From an uncultured Roseateles sp. (GTDB lineage Bacteria; Pseudomonadota; Gammaproteobacteria; Burkholderiales; Burkholderiaceae_C): DNA of 64,000 nt. Shown here in pieces: positions 30,475 to 39,898 of the stretch (position 1 is the first letter of the stretch; each line of letters starts with the position of its first letter). The notes below the pieces were generated by a model. That model saw nothing but the letters and a program-made list of their open reading frames with translations. It was not told the DNA's origin and did not search any database. The position numbers were made by a program, and so were the translations under genes. The DNA lies in contig NZ_CAJYPS010000014.1 in assembly GCF_913777145.1 (NCBI RefSeq), positions 399,357-463,356 on the forward strand, written 5' to 3'.

Positions 30475-31884
30475 ATGAAGATGATGATGACGACGCTGCT
30501 GGCCGTGCTGGTGCTGGCCGGTTGCGCGACGCCTCCGCCGCTGGACCGCAGCGCGGTGCCGGCCACGCCCGAGGCCTACAAGGCTGGCCCGCAGACCGTG
30601 GCCGACGGCCGCTGGGCCGTGGTGCCGCCGGCCGATGCCGAGCCGCGCGGCGACTGGTGGGCGGTGTTCGGCGATGCCGAGCTCGACGCGCTGGAGCGCC
30701 GCGCGCTGGCCGGCAATACCGACCTGCAGTCCGCCGCCGCGCGACTGGCCCAGGCGCGCGCGCTGCTGCGCAGCAGCGACGCCGACCGCCTGCCGCAGCT
30801 GGGCGTCAGCGCCGGTGCGGCACGCGGCACGCAGTCCGCGCTGGGCCTGGGCAGCGGCCCGGCGGCCAGTTCGCTCTACAACGCCGGTGCGGCGCTGAGC
30901 TGGGAGCTGGACCTCAGCGGCCGGCTGTCGCTGGCCAGCCAGGCCGCGTCGCTGGACGCCCAGGCGCGTGAAGCGCTGCTGCAGAGCACGCGCCTGATGG
31001 TGCAGGCCGAGGTGGCCCAGACCTATCTGGCGCTGCGCTTTGCCGACCAGGAACGCCGCCTGGTGCGCGATACCGTGGCCGCCTACCGCGAGACGCTGGC
31101 GCTGACCGAGCGGCGCTTCCAGGCCGGCGATGTGGCCGAGCTGGACCTGGCGCGGGTGCAGACCGAGGTCGCGTCCACCGAGGCCGACGCGATCGCGCTG
31201 GACCGCCGCCGTGCCGAGCTGGAGAACGCGCTGGCGGTGCTGCTGGGCGAGAGCGCCTCGTCCTTCAAGCTGGCCGAGCGCAGCGAGCCGGTCACGCTGC
31301 CGGCGGTGCCGGGCGGCCTGCCCAGCGCGATGCTGGCGCGCCGACCCGACGTGGCCGCGGCCCAGCGCAGCCTGCTGGCCGCGCAGGCGCGCGTGGGCGT
31401 GGCCCAGGCCGCGTGGTTCCCCAGCCTGACGCTGACCGCCAACGGCGGCTATGCGTCGCCCGAGCTCAGCGACGTGTTCAAGTGGTCGGCGCGGGCCTGG
31501 AGCGTGGACGCACTGCTGTCGCTGCCGCTGTTCGACGGCGGGCGCCGCCAGGCCGGCGTGGACAACGCCAAGGCCGGGCTGGACCTGGCGATGGCCGGCT
31601 ACCGCCAGCAGCTGCTGCAGGCGCTGCGCGAGGTGGAGGATTCGCTGGCCGGCCTGCAGCTGCTGGCGCGCCAGTCCCAGGTGCAGGAGGACGCGGTGCG
31701 CTCCGCCACGCGGGCCACCGCGCTGTCGGACGCGCGCTACCGCAACGGCTTCATTAGCCAGCTGGACCTGCTGGACGCGCGCCGCAGCGAACTGCGCAAC
31801 CGCCGCAGCGCGCTGCAGGTGCAGGCCGCGCAGTACCAGTTCACCGTGGGCCTGATTCGCGCCTTGGGCGGCGGCTGGGCCTGA
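30475..31884 (+). CDS. Outer-membrane efflux lipoprotein (NodT/OprN family)
   Basis: 469 aa. The signal peptide ends in the lipobox VLAGC, giving a lipid-anchored Cys19. Two OEP repeats of the TolC type follow, with the recurrent patterns DWWAVFGDAELDALERRAL, LARRPDVAAAQRSL and AYRQQLLQALREVEDSLAGL. It forms the exit duct of the pump encoded upstream. It is the last gene of the four-gene operon and convergent with the next gene. Confidence 0.94.
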   Translation: MKMMMTTLLAVLVLAGCATPPPLDRSAVPATPEAYKAGPQTVADGRWAVVPPADAEPRGDWWAVFGDAELDALERRALAGNTDLQSAAARLAQARALLRSSDADRLPQLGVSAGAARGTQSALGLGSGPAASSLYNAGAALSWELDLSGRLSLASQAASLDAQAREALLQSTRLMVQAEVAQTYLALRFADQERRLVRDTVAAYRETLALTERRFQAGDVAELDLARVQTEVASTEADAIALDRRRAELENALAVLLGESASSFKLAERSEPVTLPAVPGGLPSAMLARRPDVAAAQRSLLAAQARVGVAQAAWFPSLTLTANGGYASPELSDVFKWSARAWSVDALLSLPLFDGGRRQAGVDNAKAGLDLAMAGYRQQLLQALREVEDSLAGLQLLARQSQVQEDAVRSATRATALSDARYRNGFISQLDLLDARRSELRNRRSALQVQAAQYQFTVGLIRALGGGWA

Positions 31885-31905
31885 GCCCGGGTCCGGGCCC
31901 GAGCA

Positions 31906-32409
31906 TCAGGCCGGCGCGGTCGTGCCGGCGAGTTCGCGGCCCAGGCGGCGCCATTGCAGGGCCGCACCTACCAGGAAGGCCAGGAACAGCAGCCCCACGA
32001 CCGGCTGCAGGGCCGGGTCTTCCGGGCCGCTGAACAGCGGGGCGTCCAGCGGCAGCCGCGTGAAGGTCTCGGTCACGCCCGGGATCCAGTGCAGGAAGAA
32101 GCTGAACGACAGCCCCAGCGTCACCACATAGGGGCCGGCGCGGCCCAGCAGCGGCGTGCGCGCCCCCAGCATCACGGCGGCCAGCACCAGCAGCGTGAAC
32201 ACGCCCAGCAGGTGGGGCTTGCCGAAGCCGCCATGCTGGAAGATGCCGAAGCCGGTTAGGCAGGTCAGCACCGTGGCGGCAATGTAGAGCCGGCCCAGGC
32301 GGTCGTCCGGGCGTATGCGGCCCTGCTGCAGCAGCGTCACGGCGCCGCTGGCCAGGGCCACCAGCGAGATGGCCGTGTGGACCAGGCCCAGGGAGGTGAG
32401 GGCACTCAT
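31906..32409 (-). CDS. Small four-helix integral membrane protein, unknown function
   Basis: 167 aa with about five hydrophobic segments, four to five of them membrane-spanning (for example SLVALASGAVTLL and LLVLAAVMLGARTPLL). A histidine is near the membrane in SFFLHWIPGV. It resembles DUF2306-like small membrane proteins only loosely. The start ATG 32409 (MSALTSLGLVHTAISLVAL) gives a first helix at the N-terminus; a longer form would begin with a charged, low-value extension. It stands alone between the pump operon and catalase. Confidence 0.65.
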   Translation of the reverse strand: MSALTSLGLVHTAISLVALASGAVTLLQQGRIRPDDRLGRLYIAATVLTCLTGFGIFQHGGFGKPHLLGVFTLLVLAAVMLGARTPLLGRAGPYVVTLGLSFSFFLHWIPGVTETFTRLPLDAPLFSGPEDPALQPVVGLLFLAFLVGAALQWRRLGRELAGTTAPA

Positions 32410-32472
32410 GGCAGGGCTCCTGTCGAGGACGAGACCGTCCATCTTCGGCCGGCGGTCCAGACCGTCCACCAG

Positions 32473-32502
32473 CCTTGGACGGAGTGCGGCCTGTGTCCAA
32501 GG
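32473..32502. repeat. Inverted repeat upstream of the membrane-protein gene
   Basis: CCTTGGAC/GTCCAAGG, 8 bp per arm with a 14-nt centre, lies in the 262-bp gap before the catalase gene. Two copies of accgtcca lie nearby (near 32429 and 32461). The region may hold an operator for either divergent gene. No gene was found in this gap. Confidence 0.35.
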
Positions 32503-32671
32503 ACGGATGCGCGCCATGCCGTGTCGCCCGCAGCCGCCCAGCCGTGGAGGCGACGGCCTACTGCCGCGGCGCTAACGGGCCCTAGTCCCTTGGGGCGATG
32601 GCGGGCCGGCGGGGCTGCAGGCAGGCTAGGCACCCTGGCCAGTTCTGCGCCGTGCGGCGCGCCATCCGTCG

Positions 32672-34090
32672 ATGAAACGTCTCCTGCATGTCAACGGTGC
32701 GCCCGTCGTTGATGACCGCAACATCCTGTCCGCCGGCCCGCGGGGCCCTGCGCTGCTGCAGGACGTGTGGCTGCTGGAGAAGCTCGCGCACTTCGGCCAG
32801 GAGCTCATCCCCGAGCGCCGCATGCATGCCCGCGGCGCCGGCGCCTTCGGGCGCTTCACGCTGACCCACAGCCTGGCCCGCCACAGCCGTGCGCGCCTGT
32901 TCGCCAACGTGGGCCAGCAGACCGAGGTGTTTGTGCGCTTCTCCACCGCCAACGGCGAGCGTGGTGCGGCGGACGCCGAGCGCGACATCCGCGGCTTCGC
33001 GATCAAGTTCTATACCGAGGAGGGGAACTGGGACCTGGTGGGCCAGAACACGCCGGTCTTCTACCTGCGCGACCCGCTGCGCTTTCCCGACCTCAGCCAC
33101 GCGATGCGGCGCGACCCGCGCAGCCATTTGCCCAGCGCGCGCAACCGCTGGGAGCTGCTCAGCACGCTGCCCGAGGCGCTGCACCAGCTGACCCACCTGA
33201 TGGGCGACCGCGGCCTGCCCGCCAGCTACCGCCACATGCACGGCTACGGGGGCCACACCTACAGCCTCTACGACAGCGCCAACCGGCGCAGCTGGGTCAA
33301 GTTCACCTGGCGCAGCCAGCAGGGCCTGCGGCATTTCAGCGATGCCGAGGCCGCGACCGTGATGGCGCAGGATCGCGATGCCGCGCAGCGCGACCTGTTC
33401 GACGCGATAGAGCGTGGCGACTTCCCGCGCTGGACGCTGTATGTGCAGCTGATGTCGGAGCGCCAGGCCGCGGTGTCGCTGTTCAACCCCTTCGATCTCA
33501 CGCAGGTCTGGCCGCGCGCGCTGTTCCCGCTGATCGAGGTGGGCGAGCTGGAGCTCAACCGCAACCCGGACAACTACTTCGCCGACGTGGAGCAGGCCGC
33601 GTTTTCGCCGGCCCATGTGGTGCCGGGCCTGGGCTTCTCGCCCGACAAGATGCTGCAGGCGCGGCTGTTCGCCTATGGCGAGGCGCAGCGCTACCGGCTG
33701 GGCGTGAACTACCACCAGGTGCCGGTGAACGCGCCGCGCTGCCCCTTCCACTGCCATCACCGCGACGGTGCGATGCGCGTGGACGGCAATCCCGGCGCCC
33801 AGCCGCAGGCCGGGCTGGACTGGGGCGGCCGCGAGCAGGCCGAGCCGCCGCTGCCGCTGGGCGGCGCCGCCGCGCGCTGGGACCACCGCGTGGAGGTGGA
33901 CGACCAGGCCCAGCCGCGCGCGCTGTTCCAGCTGATGACGCGCGAGGAGCGCCGCCGCCTGTTCGACAACACCGCGCGCTCGCTGCGCGAGGCCAGCGCC
34001 GAGGCGCGCCAGCGCCACATCGAGCACTGCAGCCTGGCCGACCAGGCCTATGGTGCCGGCGTGGCCGCCGCGCTGGCCCGGCTGGACTGA
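32672..34090 (+). CDS. Monofunctional heme catalase (small-subunit type)
   Basis: 472 aa. It converts hydrogen peroxide to water and oxygen. The distal His motif is [14 protein letters not shown]. The distal Asn segment is [11 protein letters not shown], with Gln in place of the usual first Asn. The proximal Tyr is in [14 protein letters not shown]. The size fits clade 3 small-subunit catalases. It begins with [17 protein letters not shown]. No OxyR site was identified. A very short gene follows with a 4-nt gap. Confidence 0.95.
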   Translation: MKRLLHVNGAPVVDDRNILSAGPRGPALLQDVWLLEKLAHFGQELIPERRMHARGAGAFGRFTLTHSLARHSRARLFANVGQQTEVFVRFSTANGERGAADAERDIRGFAIKFYTEEGNWDLVGQNTPVFYLRDPLRFPDLSHAMRRDPRSHLPSARNRWELLSTLPEALHQLTHLMGDRGLPASYRHMHGYGGHTYSLYDSANRRSWVKFTWRSQQGLRHFSDAEAATVMAQDRDAAQRDLFDAIERGDFPRWTLYVQLMSERQAAVSLFNPFDLTQVWPRALFPLIEVGELELNRNPDNYFADVEQAAFSPAHVVPGLGFSPDKMLQARLFAYGEAQRYRLGVNYHQVPVNAPRCPFHCHHRDGAMRVDGNPGAQPQAGLDWGGREQAEPPLPLGGAAARWDHRVEVDDQAQPRALFQLMTREERRRLFDNTARSLREASAEARQRHIEHCSLADQAYGAGVAAALARLD

Positions 34091-34094
34091 GCCC

Positions 34095-34361
34095 GTGGCC
34101 CGCGACCCGCGCCGCCCGCTGACCGCCCGCCCACGCCGTGTGCGCGAGCTGGTGCGGCCGCAGGCCCGCGTGCCCCTGTGGCGCCACCGCTGGTGCGGGC
34201 GCTGGCTGCAGGCCCGCCACTGGCTGGCACTGGACCTGCACCGCCTGCCGCCGGTGCTGCAGACCGAGGCCGGCCGCCAGCGCTGGGTGCTGCGGCGGCT
34301 GTTGCGTCGCCTGCTGCGCCGCGGCTGGCCGCTGCTGGACCTGCCGACCTCGCGCCACTGA
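34095..34361 (+). CDS. Very Arg- and Trp-rich small protein, unknown
   Basis: 88 aa from GTG 34095, four bases after the catalase stop. 23 of the 88 residues are Arg and six are Trp. The pattern is basic-amphipathic (RRLLRRLLRRGWP near the end). No family is recognised. The tight spacing after catalase argues for a real, coupled gene. The composition could also be a frame artefact of high G+C sequence, so it is given modest confidence. It may bind nucleic acid, lipid or PHA granules if expressed. Confidence 0.4.
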   Translation: MARDPRRPLTARPRRVRELVRPQARVPLWRHRWCGRWLQARHWLALDLHRLPPVLQTEAGRQRWVLRRLLRRLLRRGWPLLDLPTSRH

Positions 34362-34380
34362 GCGCCACCGAGCGCCGCGC

Positions 34381-34394
34381 TTGCGCTGCATCAA
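34381..34394 (+). promoter_or_regulatory. FNR/Anr-like box before the PHA synthase operon
   Basis: TTGCG-CTGC-ATCAA has one perfect half-site (ATCAA) and one partial (TTGcg) with the standard 4-bp centre. A weak -10 (GATGAT, 34418-34423) would place the start so the box is centred near -42, as in class II FNR activation. It is 91 bp upstream of the PHA synthase start. Confidence 0.5.
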
Positions 34395-34484
34395 GGCCGC
34401 GACCGGGCAGGGCGGGTGATGATGGCCCGGTTGCCACTCCCAGGCAGGGTCTGACGGCCGTCGGGCGGCCTGCCCCGTGCCGCC

Positions 34485-36182
34485 ATGATGCAGACGCCCG
34501 TCGCCGACACCGCGCCAGCAAGCGCCTCCTTCGCGGACCTGGACCACCTCTTCACCGCCCAGGTTGGCCGTTTCACCGGCGGCCTGTCGCCCGCCTCGCT
34601 GCTGCTGGCCTGGACCGACTGGGCCACCCACCTCGCGGCCGCGCCGGGCAAGCGGCTGGACCTCGCGCTGCGCCTGGGCCGTGCGCCCGACGCCGACGCG
34701 GTGGCGGCCGACCCGCGCTTTGCCGCGCCCGCCTGGCAGCAGCCGCCCTACCGGCAATGGGCCGAGGCCTTTCTGCGCCTGCAGGACTGGTGGCGCGAGG
34801 CCACGCACGGCGTGGCCGGCACCTCGGCCCACCACGAGGCGCTGGTCGCATTCGCGGGCCGCCAGCTGATGGACATGTGGGCCCCGTCCAACCTGGCCTG
34901 GGCCAACCCCGAGGTGCTGCAGCGCACCCAGGCCCAGGCGGGGCTCAACCTCTGGCAGGGTGGCCTGCGCTGGTGGCAGGACCTGCAGCGCACCGCCACC
35001 GGGCAGCCGCCCGAGGGCATGCAGGACTTCGTGGTCGGCCGCGACCTGGCGGCCACCCCCGGCAAGGTGGTGCTGCGCAATCACCTGATCGAGCTGATCC
35101 AGTACAGCCCCACCACGCCCACGGTGCAGGCCGAGCCGGTGCTGCTGGTGCCGGCCTGGATCATGAAGTACTACATCCTGGACCTGTCGCCGCACAACTC
35201 CCTGGTGCGCTGGCTGGTGTCGCAGGGCCACACGGTGTTCTGCATCTCCTGGCGCAACGTGGACGAGGCCGACCGCGAGCTGGGCATGGACGACTACCGC
35301 CAGCTGGGCGTGATGGCCGCGCTGGACGCGATAGGCACCATCTGCCCCGAGGAGCGGGTCCATGGGGTCGGGTATTGCCTGGGCGGCACGTTGCTGAGCA
35401 TCGCGGCCGCCGCGATGGCGCGGGCGCAGGACGAGCGTCTGGCCAGCCTCACGCTGCTGGCCGCGCAGACTGACTTCAGCGAGCCCGGCGAGCTGGCGCT
35501 GTTCATCGACCCCTCTCAGCTGCACATGCTGGACAGTCTGATGTGGCGGCGCGGCGTGCTGACGGCCGAGCAGATGTCGGGCGCCTTCCAGATGCTGCAG
35601 TCCCGCGACCTGATCTGGTCGCGCCTGGTGCACGACTACCTGATGGGCGAGTCGGCGCCGCTGATCGACCTGATGGCCTGGAACGCCGACACCACGCGCA
35701 TGCCCTACCGCATGCACTCCGACTACCTGCACCAACTCTTCCTGGACAACGACCTGGCCGCCGGCCGCTACCGCGTGGACGGCCAGCCGCTGGCGCTGCA
35801 GAACCTGCGCTTGCCCATCTTCGCAGTGGGCACGGAGCGCGACCATGTCGCACCCTGGAAGTCGGTCTACAAGATCCACTACCTCTGCGACGCGCCCGTC
35901 ACCTTCGCGCTGACCAATGGCGGCCACAACGCCGGCATCGTCAGCGAGCCCGGTCATGCGCACCGGCATTACCGGCTGGCGACCCGGCCGGCCGGCGGCG
36001 CCTGCGTCAGCGCCGACGAATGGCAGGCCGCCGCCCAGCTGCAGGACGGCTCCTGGTGGCCGGCCTGGCAGGCCTGGCTGCTGGCGCAGGGCAGCGGCCG
36101 CCGCGTGGCACCGCCCCGCCTGGGTGGCAGGGGCCGGCGCACGCTGGACGATGCACCCGGCAGCTATGTGCTGCAACGCTGA
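34485..36182 (+). CDS. phaC: Poly(3-hydroxyalkanoate) synthase, class I type
   Basis: 565 aa. It polymerises (R)-3-hydroxyacyl-CoA on granule surfaces. The lipase-like box is GYCLGGT with catalytic Cys298. The other triad residues appear in GTERDHVAPW (Asp) and NGGHNAGI (His). The conserved PhaC N-domain patterns are present (NPEVLQRT, GKVVLRNHLIELIQYSPTT). ATG 34485 or 34488 is the start. It heads an operon with MaoC-Pta and acetate kinase, which suggests that carbon is stored when respiration is limited. Confidence 0.93.
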   Translation: MMQTPVADTAPASASFADLDHLFTAQVGRFTGGLSPASLLLAWTDWATHLAAAPGKRLDLALRLGRAPDADAVAADPRFAAPAWQQPPYRQWAEAFLRLQDWWREATHGVAGTSAHHEALVAFAGRQLMDMWAPSNLAWANPEVLQRTQAQAGLNLWQGGLRWWQDLQRTATGQPPEGMQDFVVGRDLAATPGKVVLRNHLIELIQYSPTTPTVQAEPVLLVPAWIMKYYILDLSPHNSLVRWLVSQGHTVFCISWRNVDEADRELGMDDYRQLGVMAALDAIGTICPEERVHGVGYCLGGTLLSIAAAAMARAQDERLASLTLLAAQTDFSEPGELALFIDPSQLHMLDSLMWRRGVLTAEQMSGAFQMLQSRDLIWSRLVHDYLMGESAPLIDLMAWNADTTRMPYRMHSDYLHQLFLDNDLAAGRYRVDGQPLALQNLRLPIFAVGTERDHVAPWKSVYKIHYLCDAPVTFALTNGGHNAGIVSEPGHAHRHYRLATRPAGGACVSADEWQAAAQLQDGSWWPAWQAWLLAQGSGRRVAPPRLGGRGRRTLDDAPGSYVLQR

Positions 36183-36191
36183 GGGGGCGCC

Positions 36192-37589
36192 ATGAGTCTG
36201 CAACTGCTGAGCAACCGCCCCTTCGACCAGCTGCAGGTGGGCGACAGCGCGTCGCTGACCCGGGTCGCCAGCGAGCAAGACATTGCGCTGTTCGCCGCCG
36301 TGTCCGGCGACATCAACCCGGCCCACATGGACCCGGCCTTCGCGGCCCAGGACCGCTTTGGCCATGTGATCGTGCACGGCTTGTGGACCGCAGCTCTGAT
36401 CTCGGCGGTGCTGGGCACCGAGCTGCCCGGGCCGGGCACGCTCTACCTGGGCCAGCAGCTGCGCTTCAGCCGGCCGGTGGCGCCGGGCGACACCATTACC
36501 GCGACGGTCACCGTGCTGTCCAAGGAGGAGGACCGGGGCCGGGTCTTGCTCGACACCCGCTGCACCAACCAGCGTGGCGAGGAGGTGCTCAGCGGCCAGG
36601 CCACGGTGCTGGCGCCGCGCGAGCCCATCGCCTGGCCGCGCCGGCCGCTGCCGGCGGTGGCGGTGCAGCGGCACGACCGCTTCGCGCAGCTGCTGGAGCA
36701 GGCCCGCGGCCTGGGCGCGCTGGCGACCGCCGTGGTCCACCCCTGCTCGGCGGACGCGCTGCGTGCGGCGCTGGAGGCGCGCGAGCAGGGCCTGCTGCAG
36801 CCGCTGCTGGTGGGGCCCATGGCCAAGATACAGGCCGCCGCCGAGGCGGCCGGCCTGTCGCTGGCGGGCCTGGACATCGAGGACGCGCCACACAGCCACG
36901 CGGCCGCCGCGCGCGCGGTGCAGCTGGCCGCCCAGGGCCGCGTGGCCGCGCTGATGAAGGGCAGTCTGCACACCGACGAGCTGCTGGCCGCGGTGGTGGC
37001 GCCGGACTCCGGCCTGCACACCGGGCGGCGCATCAGCCATGCCTATCTGATGGACGTGCCCAGCTATCCCAAGCCGCTGCTGGTCACCGATGCTGCCATC
37101 AACATCGCGCCCACGCTGGCCCACAAGCGCGACATCTGCCAGAACGCGATCGACCTGCTGCAGCTGATGGGCGTGGCCCAGCCGCGCGTGGCGGTGCTGG
37201 CGGCGGTGGAGACCGTGAACCCGGCCATGCCCGCGACGCTGGACGCGGCCGCACTGACCGTGATGGCCGCCCGCGGCCAGATCAGGGGCGCGCTGGTGGA
37301 CGGGCCGCTGGCCTTTGACAGCGCGATCAGCGTTGCCTCGGCCCAGACCAAGGAGATCGCGTCGCCGGTGGCGGGCAGCGCCGACATCCTGCTGGTGCCG
37401 GACCTGGAGGCCGGCAACATGCTGGCCAAGCAGCTGATCTACCTGGCCGGCGCAGATGCCGCCGGCCTGGCGCTGGGCGCGCGCGTGCCCATCATGCTGA
37501 CAAGCCGCGCCGACTCGGTGAACGTGCGTCTGGCCTCGGCGGCGCTGGCCCGCCTGGTGGCCGCGCGTCGTCAGCGGAGCGACGCATGA
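36192..37589 (+). CDS. Bifunctional MaoC-like (R)-enoyl-CoA hydratase / phosphate acetyltransferase
   Basis: 465 aa fusion. Residues 1 to about 150 are a MaoC hydratase with the hydratase-2 motif SGDINPAHMD. Residues about 165-465 are a phosphotransacetylase domain (PTA_PTB) with MKGSLHTDELL, VDGPLAFDSAIS and VPDLEAGNMLAKQL. The first domain could supply (R)-3-hydroxyacyl-CoA to PhaC. The second makes acetyl-phosphate, or propionyl-/butyryl-phosphate, for the kinase encoded next. It overlaps that gene by 4 nt (ATGA), so the two are coupled. Confidence 0.92.
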   Translation: MSLQLLSNRPFDQLQVGDSASLTRVASEQDIALFAAVSGDINPAHMDPAFAAQDRFGHVIVHGLWTAALISAVLGTELPGPGTLYLGQQLRFSRPVAPGDTITATVTVLSKEEDRGRVLLDTRCTNQRGEEVLSGQATVLAPREPIAWPRRPLPAVAVQRHDRFAQLLEQARGLGALATAVVHPCSADALRAALEAREQGLLQPLLVGPMAKIQAAAEAAGLSLAGLDIEDAPHSHAAAARAVQLAAQGRVAALMKGSLHTDELLAAVVAPDSGLHTGRRISHAYLMDVPSYPKPLLVTDAAINIAPTLAHKRDICQNAIDLLQLMGVAQPRVAVLAAVETVNPAMPATLDAAALTVMAARGQIRGALVDGPLAFDSAISVASAQTKEIASPVAGSADILLVPDLEAGNMLAKQLIYLAGADAAGLALGARVPIMLTSRADSVNVRLASAALARLVAARRQRSDA

Positions 37590-38767
37590 GCCCCGGCCTG
37601 TGGCTGGCGCTGAATGCCGGCTCCTCGTCCATCAAGCTGGCGATCTACCGGCTCAGCCACGCGCAGCTGGCGCTGGTGGCGCGCGGACACCTGGACCTGC
37701 GCCTGCAGCCGCTGCGCTTGCAGCTGGCCCATGGCGGCCAGCACAGCGAGCTGGCGCTGCAGGCCCCGGTCACCGACACGCTGGACGAGGTGCTGGAGGC
37801 GCTGCTGGCGCAGCTGGAATCTCACGAGGCACTGGGCGAACTGGCCGGCGCCGGCCACCGCGTGGTGCATGGCGGCCTGCGCTTCCGCGGCCCGGCGCGC
37901 GTGGACGACGCGGTGCTGGCCGAGCTGGAGGCGCTGGTGCCGCTGGCGCCGCTGCATCAGGCCCACAGCCTCAAGCTGGTGAGGGCGCTGCGCCGTCTGC
38001 GGCCGCAGCTGCCGCAGACGGTGTCCTTCGACACCGTGTTCCATGCCCGCCAGGACGATCTGATGAGGCGCTTCGCGCTGCCACGCGCGCTGCATGAGCA
38101 GGGCGTGCGGCGCTACGGCTTTCATGGCCTGTCCTACGCCTACATCGCCGCCGAGCTGGCGCGTCGCCATCCGGCGCAGGCCGCGGGCCGCGTGGTGGCC
38201 GCCCACCTGGGCAGCGGCGCCAGCCTGTGCGCGATGCGGGCCGGGCAGAGCGTGGACTCCAGCATGGGCTTCTCCACGCTGGACGGCGTGCCCATGGCCA
38301 CCCGCTGCGGCGCGCTCGACGCGGGCGTGGTGCTCTACCTGCAGCGTGCGCTGGGCCTGAGCCTGGCCGACGTGGAGGACCTGCTCTACCACCGCAGCGG
38401 CCTGCTGGGCGTGTCGGGCCTGAGCGCCGACATGCGCAGCCTGGAGGCCAGCCATGAGGCGGCGGCGCGCGAGGCGCTGCAGCTGTTTGCACTGCGCTGC
38501 GCCGGCGAGGTCGCGCGGCTGGCCGGCTCGCTGCAGGGGCTGGATGCGCTGGTCTTCACCGCCGGCATCGGCGAGCACGATGCCCACCTGCGCGCGCTGG
38601 TGTGCGCGCGCCTGGCCTGGCTGGGCGTGGTGCTGGACGAGGCGGCCAACCTCACGCACGCGGAGCGCATCAGCCATGAGGGCAGCGGTGTGGCGGTCTA
38701 CGTGATCCCCACCGACGAGGAGCGCATGATCGCCGAGGAGGCGAGGGCGCTGCTGGCCGGCGGCTGA
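37586..38767 (+). CDS. ackA: Acetate/propionate kinase
   Basis: 393 aa. It uses acyl-phosphate and ADP to make ATP and acetate. ASKHA-fold motifs are intact: LNAGSSSIK at the N-terminus, RYGFHGLSY with the catalytic His region, HLGSGASLCA, GFSTLDGVPMATRCGALD and FTAGIGEHD. With the upstream Pta it gives a substrate-level ATP route suited to oxygen limitation. It is translationally coupled to the fusion gene upstream. Confidence 0.94.
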   Translation: MSPGLWLALNAGSSSIKLAIYRLSHAQLALVARGHLDLRLQPLRLQLAHGGQHSELALQAPVTDTLDEVLEALLAQLESHEALGELAGAGHRVVHGGLRFRGPARVDDAVLAELEALVPLAPLHQAHSLKLVRALRRLRPQLPQTVSFDTVFHARQDDLMRRFALPRALHEQGVRRYGFHGLSYAYIAAELARRHPAQAAGRVVAAHLGSGASLCAMRAGQSVDSSMGFSTLDGVPMATRCGALDAGVVLYLQRALGLSLADVEDLLYHRSGLLGVSGLSADMRSLEASHEAAAREALQLFALRCAGEVARLAGSLQGLDALVFTAGIGEHDAHLRALVCARLAWLGVVLDEAANLTHAERISHEGSGVAVYVIPTDEERMIAEEARALLAGG

Positions 38768-38768
38768 G

Positions 38769-39824
38769 TCAGTCCAGCGGCGTTGCAGCCCCTCCGCTGC
38801 CGCTGCGCGAGAAGCGTGGCGCCGGCGCGGGCCGCCAGTGGCCGTCCACCTGCACGAAGCTGCCGCGGGCCTGCGCATGCGGGTGCAGCGGCGCCTCGGC
38901 CAGGCTCAGCACCGGCGCGAAGCAGACCTCGCTGCCCTCCAGCCGTTCGCACCACTGGGCCTGGGTGAGTTCGCGTATGCGGGCCGCGACCCGCTCGCGC
39001 AGTGCGGGCCAGGCGGCGTGGTCGTACTGGGCCGCAGTGTCCACATCGTCCAAGCCCAGGCGGCGCAGCAAGGCCGCATAGAAGGGCGGCTCCAGCGCGC
39101 CCAGCGTGATGAAGCGGCCGTCCGCGCACTCGAAGGCGTCGTAGAAGGGCGAGGCGTGCAGGAAGACGTTCTGTGCCGGGTCGTCCGACCAGCGGCCGGC
39201 CGCATGCAGCGAGTGCAGCAGCGTGGACAGCAGGCCCACGCCGTCCACCATGGCGGCATCCACCACCTGGCCGCGACCGCTGCGCTGGGCCTCCCACAGC
39301 GCGCACATCAGGCCGAACACCAGGAACATCGCACCGCCGCCCATGTCGGCGATCAGCGTGGCCGGAATGCTGGGCGCGACGCCGGCGCGTGCGGCGAGGC
39401 TCATCACGCCGCTCAGCGCCACGTAGTTGATGTCGTGGCCGGGGGCCTGGGCCAGCGGTCCGGTCTGGCCCCAGCCGGTCACGCGGCCGTAGACCAGACG
39501 GGGGTGGTTGGTCTCGAAGGTCTGCGGCCCCAGGCCCAGGCGCTCCATCACGCCGGGTCTGAAGCCCTCGATCAGCGCATCGGCCCGCGCGATCAGCTCG
39601 CGTGCCCGTGCCAGGTCTTGCGGCTGCTTGAGGTCCAGCACCACCCGCTGCTTGCCGCGGTCCATCAGCGGACCGGTGTCTATGGCCGGCGGCTCGGGCC
39701 GCTGGATCAGCGTGACCTGGGCGCCCAGGTCGGCCAGCAGCATGCCGGCCAGCGGGCAGGGGCCCAGACCGGCCATTTCGACGATGCGCAGGCCGGCCAA
39801 CGGGCCGCGGTGAGGGGCTTGCAT
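38769..39824 (-). CDS. Alpha-methylacyl-CoA racemase (CaiB/BaiF family)
   Basis: 351 aa. It is a family III CoA-transferase fold. The N-terminal LAGLRIVEMAGLGPCPLAGMLLADLGA, GFRPGVMERLGLGP and GHDINYVALSGV patterns match racemases, which use His/Asp to epimerise 2-methylacyl-CoA. It probably acts in catabolism of branched or sterol-type acyl-CoA. It is convergent with ackA (1-bp gap) and divergent from greB. Confidence 0.88.
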   Translation of the reverse strand: MQAPHRGPLAGLRIVEMAGLGPCPLAGMLLADLGAQVTLIQRPEPPAIDTGPLMDRGKQRVVLDLKQPQDLARARELIARADALIEGFRPGVMERLGLGPQTFETNHPRLVYGRVTGWGQTGPLAQAPGHDINYVALSGVMSLAARAGVAPSIPATLIADMGGGAMFLVFGLMCALWEAQRSGRGQVVDAAMVDGVGLLSTLLHSLHAAGRWSDDPAQNVFLHASPFYDAFECADGRFITLGALEPPFYAALLRRLGLDDVDTAAQYDHAAWPALRERVAARIRELTQAQWCERLEGSEVCFAPVLSLAEAPLHPHAQARGSFVQVDGHWRPAPAPRFSRSGSGGAATPLD

Positions 39825-39898
39825 GGCGACAATGCTCGCATGAGCGATGCGGGCGTGGCCCTGGGGCCGGCCCGCAGGCGCAGATTGGAGAGAGTCCC

